From Sodalis sp. CWE (GTDB lineage Bacteria > Pseudomonadota > Gammaproteobacteria > Enterobacterales > Enterobacteriaceae), in contig NZ_JAESFE010000001.1 in assembly GCF_019646055.1 (NCBI RefSeq), positions 248,001 through 312,000 of the forward strand: a DNA stretch of 64,000 bases, in the 5' to 3' direction. Of the stretch, positions 63,354 to 64,000 are shown piece by piece. Under the pieces are notes generated by a model that made no database searches, was not told the DNA's origin, and saw only the letters and a list, made by a program, of their open reading frames with translations. Each line of letters opens with the position of its first letter. Position 1 is the stretch's first letter. The position numbers and the translations under genes were made by a program.

Positions 63354-63953
63354 ATGAAAATTAAATTAATTGCAGGATTATCTAACCCTGGACCTGAATA
63401 TACTTTTACTCGACATAACGCTGGATCATGGTATGTGAAGTTATTAGCAGAATCTTACCAAGAAAGGTTAAAAAGTGAAAGCAAATTTTATGGTTACACT
63501 GGTCAGTTAACAATCGGTAATTATAATATTCGTTTATTAATTCCAAATATTTTTATGAATTTTAATGGTACAGCAGTAGCATCAATGGCGACCTTCTATC
63601 AAATAGAGCCAGAGGAGATCTTAGTAGCACATGATGAACTAGATTTATTGCCAGGTATAACTCGATTAAAATTAGGTGGAGGACACGGCGGCCATAATGG
63701 TCTTAAACATATTATTTCATGTTTAAAAAATAATCAACAATTTTATCGTCTTCGTATTGGAATTGGACATCCAGGGGAAAAAAGCAAAGTTTCAAATTTT
63801 GTTCTCAGCAAGCCTACCTTCATAGATTATCAACTGATGACGAATGCTATTAAAAAGGCAGTAGATTGTACGGAAACTCTATTTTTTCATGGAATTATAA
63901 AAACAATGAACCGACTACATACTACCATCCAAAGCTCAAATACTAAATTTTAG
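63354..63953 (+). CDS. pth: Peptidyl-tRNA hydrolase
   Basis: Recycles peptidyl-tRNA that drops off ribosomes. 199 residues (E. coli 194). Catalytic His in [15 protein letters not shown], Asn in [14 protein letters not shown], Asp in AHDELDL and Asn in [13 protein letters not shown] are all present. Start ATG aligned with E. coli MTIKLIVGLANPG; no clear SD. The next E. coli gene, ychF, would lie beyond the right edge. Confidence 0.96.
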   Translation: MKIKLIAGLSNPGPEYTFTRHNAGSWYVKLLAESYQERLKSESKFYGYTGQLTIGNYNIRLLIPNIFMNFNGTAVASMATFYQIEPEEILVAHDELDLLPGITRLKLGGGHGGHNGLKHIISCLKNNQQFYRLRIGIGHPGEKSKVSNFVLSKPTFIDYQLMTNAIKKAVDCTETLFFHGIIKTMNRLHTTIQSSNTKF

Positions 63954-64000
63954 TCTGCAACTATAATAGAACTCTAAAGATTTAATTTCTAAATTTGATT

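Overview
The window is a strongly AT-rich piece of bacterial chromosome. All recognisable genes are close homologues of Escherichia coli genes, in blocks that follow the E. coli map with the intervening genes missing. Coding DNA alternates with 0.3-1.6 kb AT-rich spacers at the places where E. coli neighbours have been lost. There is no insertion sequence, prophage or CRISPR array. This is the profile of an obligate insect endosymbiont of the Enterobacterales (Blochmannia-like or another Sodalis-allied lineage; the genus cannot be fixed from the sequence alone).

Layout: (1) 0.8-7.1 kb, minus strand: rpsB-tsf-pyrH-frr-dxr-uppS-cdsA (translation, UMP kinase, isoprenoid carrier and phospholipid synthesis); (2) 7.4-9.6 kb, plus: map and dapD, glnD lost between them; (3) 11.1-21.7 kb, plus: lgt, then recC-recB-recD without thyA, ptrA or argA; (4) 22.4-25.0 kb, minus: lysS and prfB; (5) 25.5-34.8 kb: ygfZ (plus), then trhA, ubiI-ubiH, rpiA, fbaA, pgk (minus); (6) 36.3-47.1 kb, plus: endA, yqgE-ruvX, yggT, mutY-yggX-mltC, tRNA-Phe, tktA; (7) 47.2-54.2 kb, minus: thrS-infC-rpmI-rplT-pheS-pheT; (8) 55.4-64 kb: nadE (plus), kdsA and prfA-prmC (minus), lolB-ispE-prs-pth (plus).

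The set covers core translation (three tRNA synthetases, IF3, EF-Ts, RRF, RF1, RF2, PrmC, Pth, Met aminopeptidase, S2, L20, L35), cell envelope (CdsA, UppS, Dxr, IspE, Lgt, LolB, KdsA, DapD, MltC), central carbon (Fba, Pgk, Tkt, RpiA, Prs), ubiquinone (UbiH, UbiI), NAD, and DNA repair (RecBCD, MutY).

The most interesting signals are losses of quality control and of autoregulation inside otherwise intact genes. The editing site of PheRS beta is thoroughly eroded, and an editing histidine of ThrRS is replaced by tyrosine. prfB has lost its programmed +1 frameshift and its in-frame UGA, whereas prmC (which modifies RF1/RF2) carries an in-frame UGA at codon 4 of its ancestral frame. The AUU start of infC, by contrast, is preserved exactly. 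CdsA and RuvX have signature-residue changes, and UbiI has degenerate FAD motifs. Noncoding DNA holds several long perfect hairpins, a possible pheM-like leader ORF, and minigenes with strong Shine-Dalgarno (SD) sequences.
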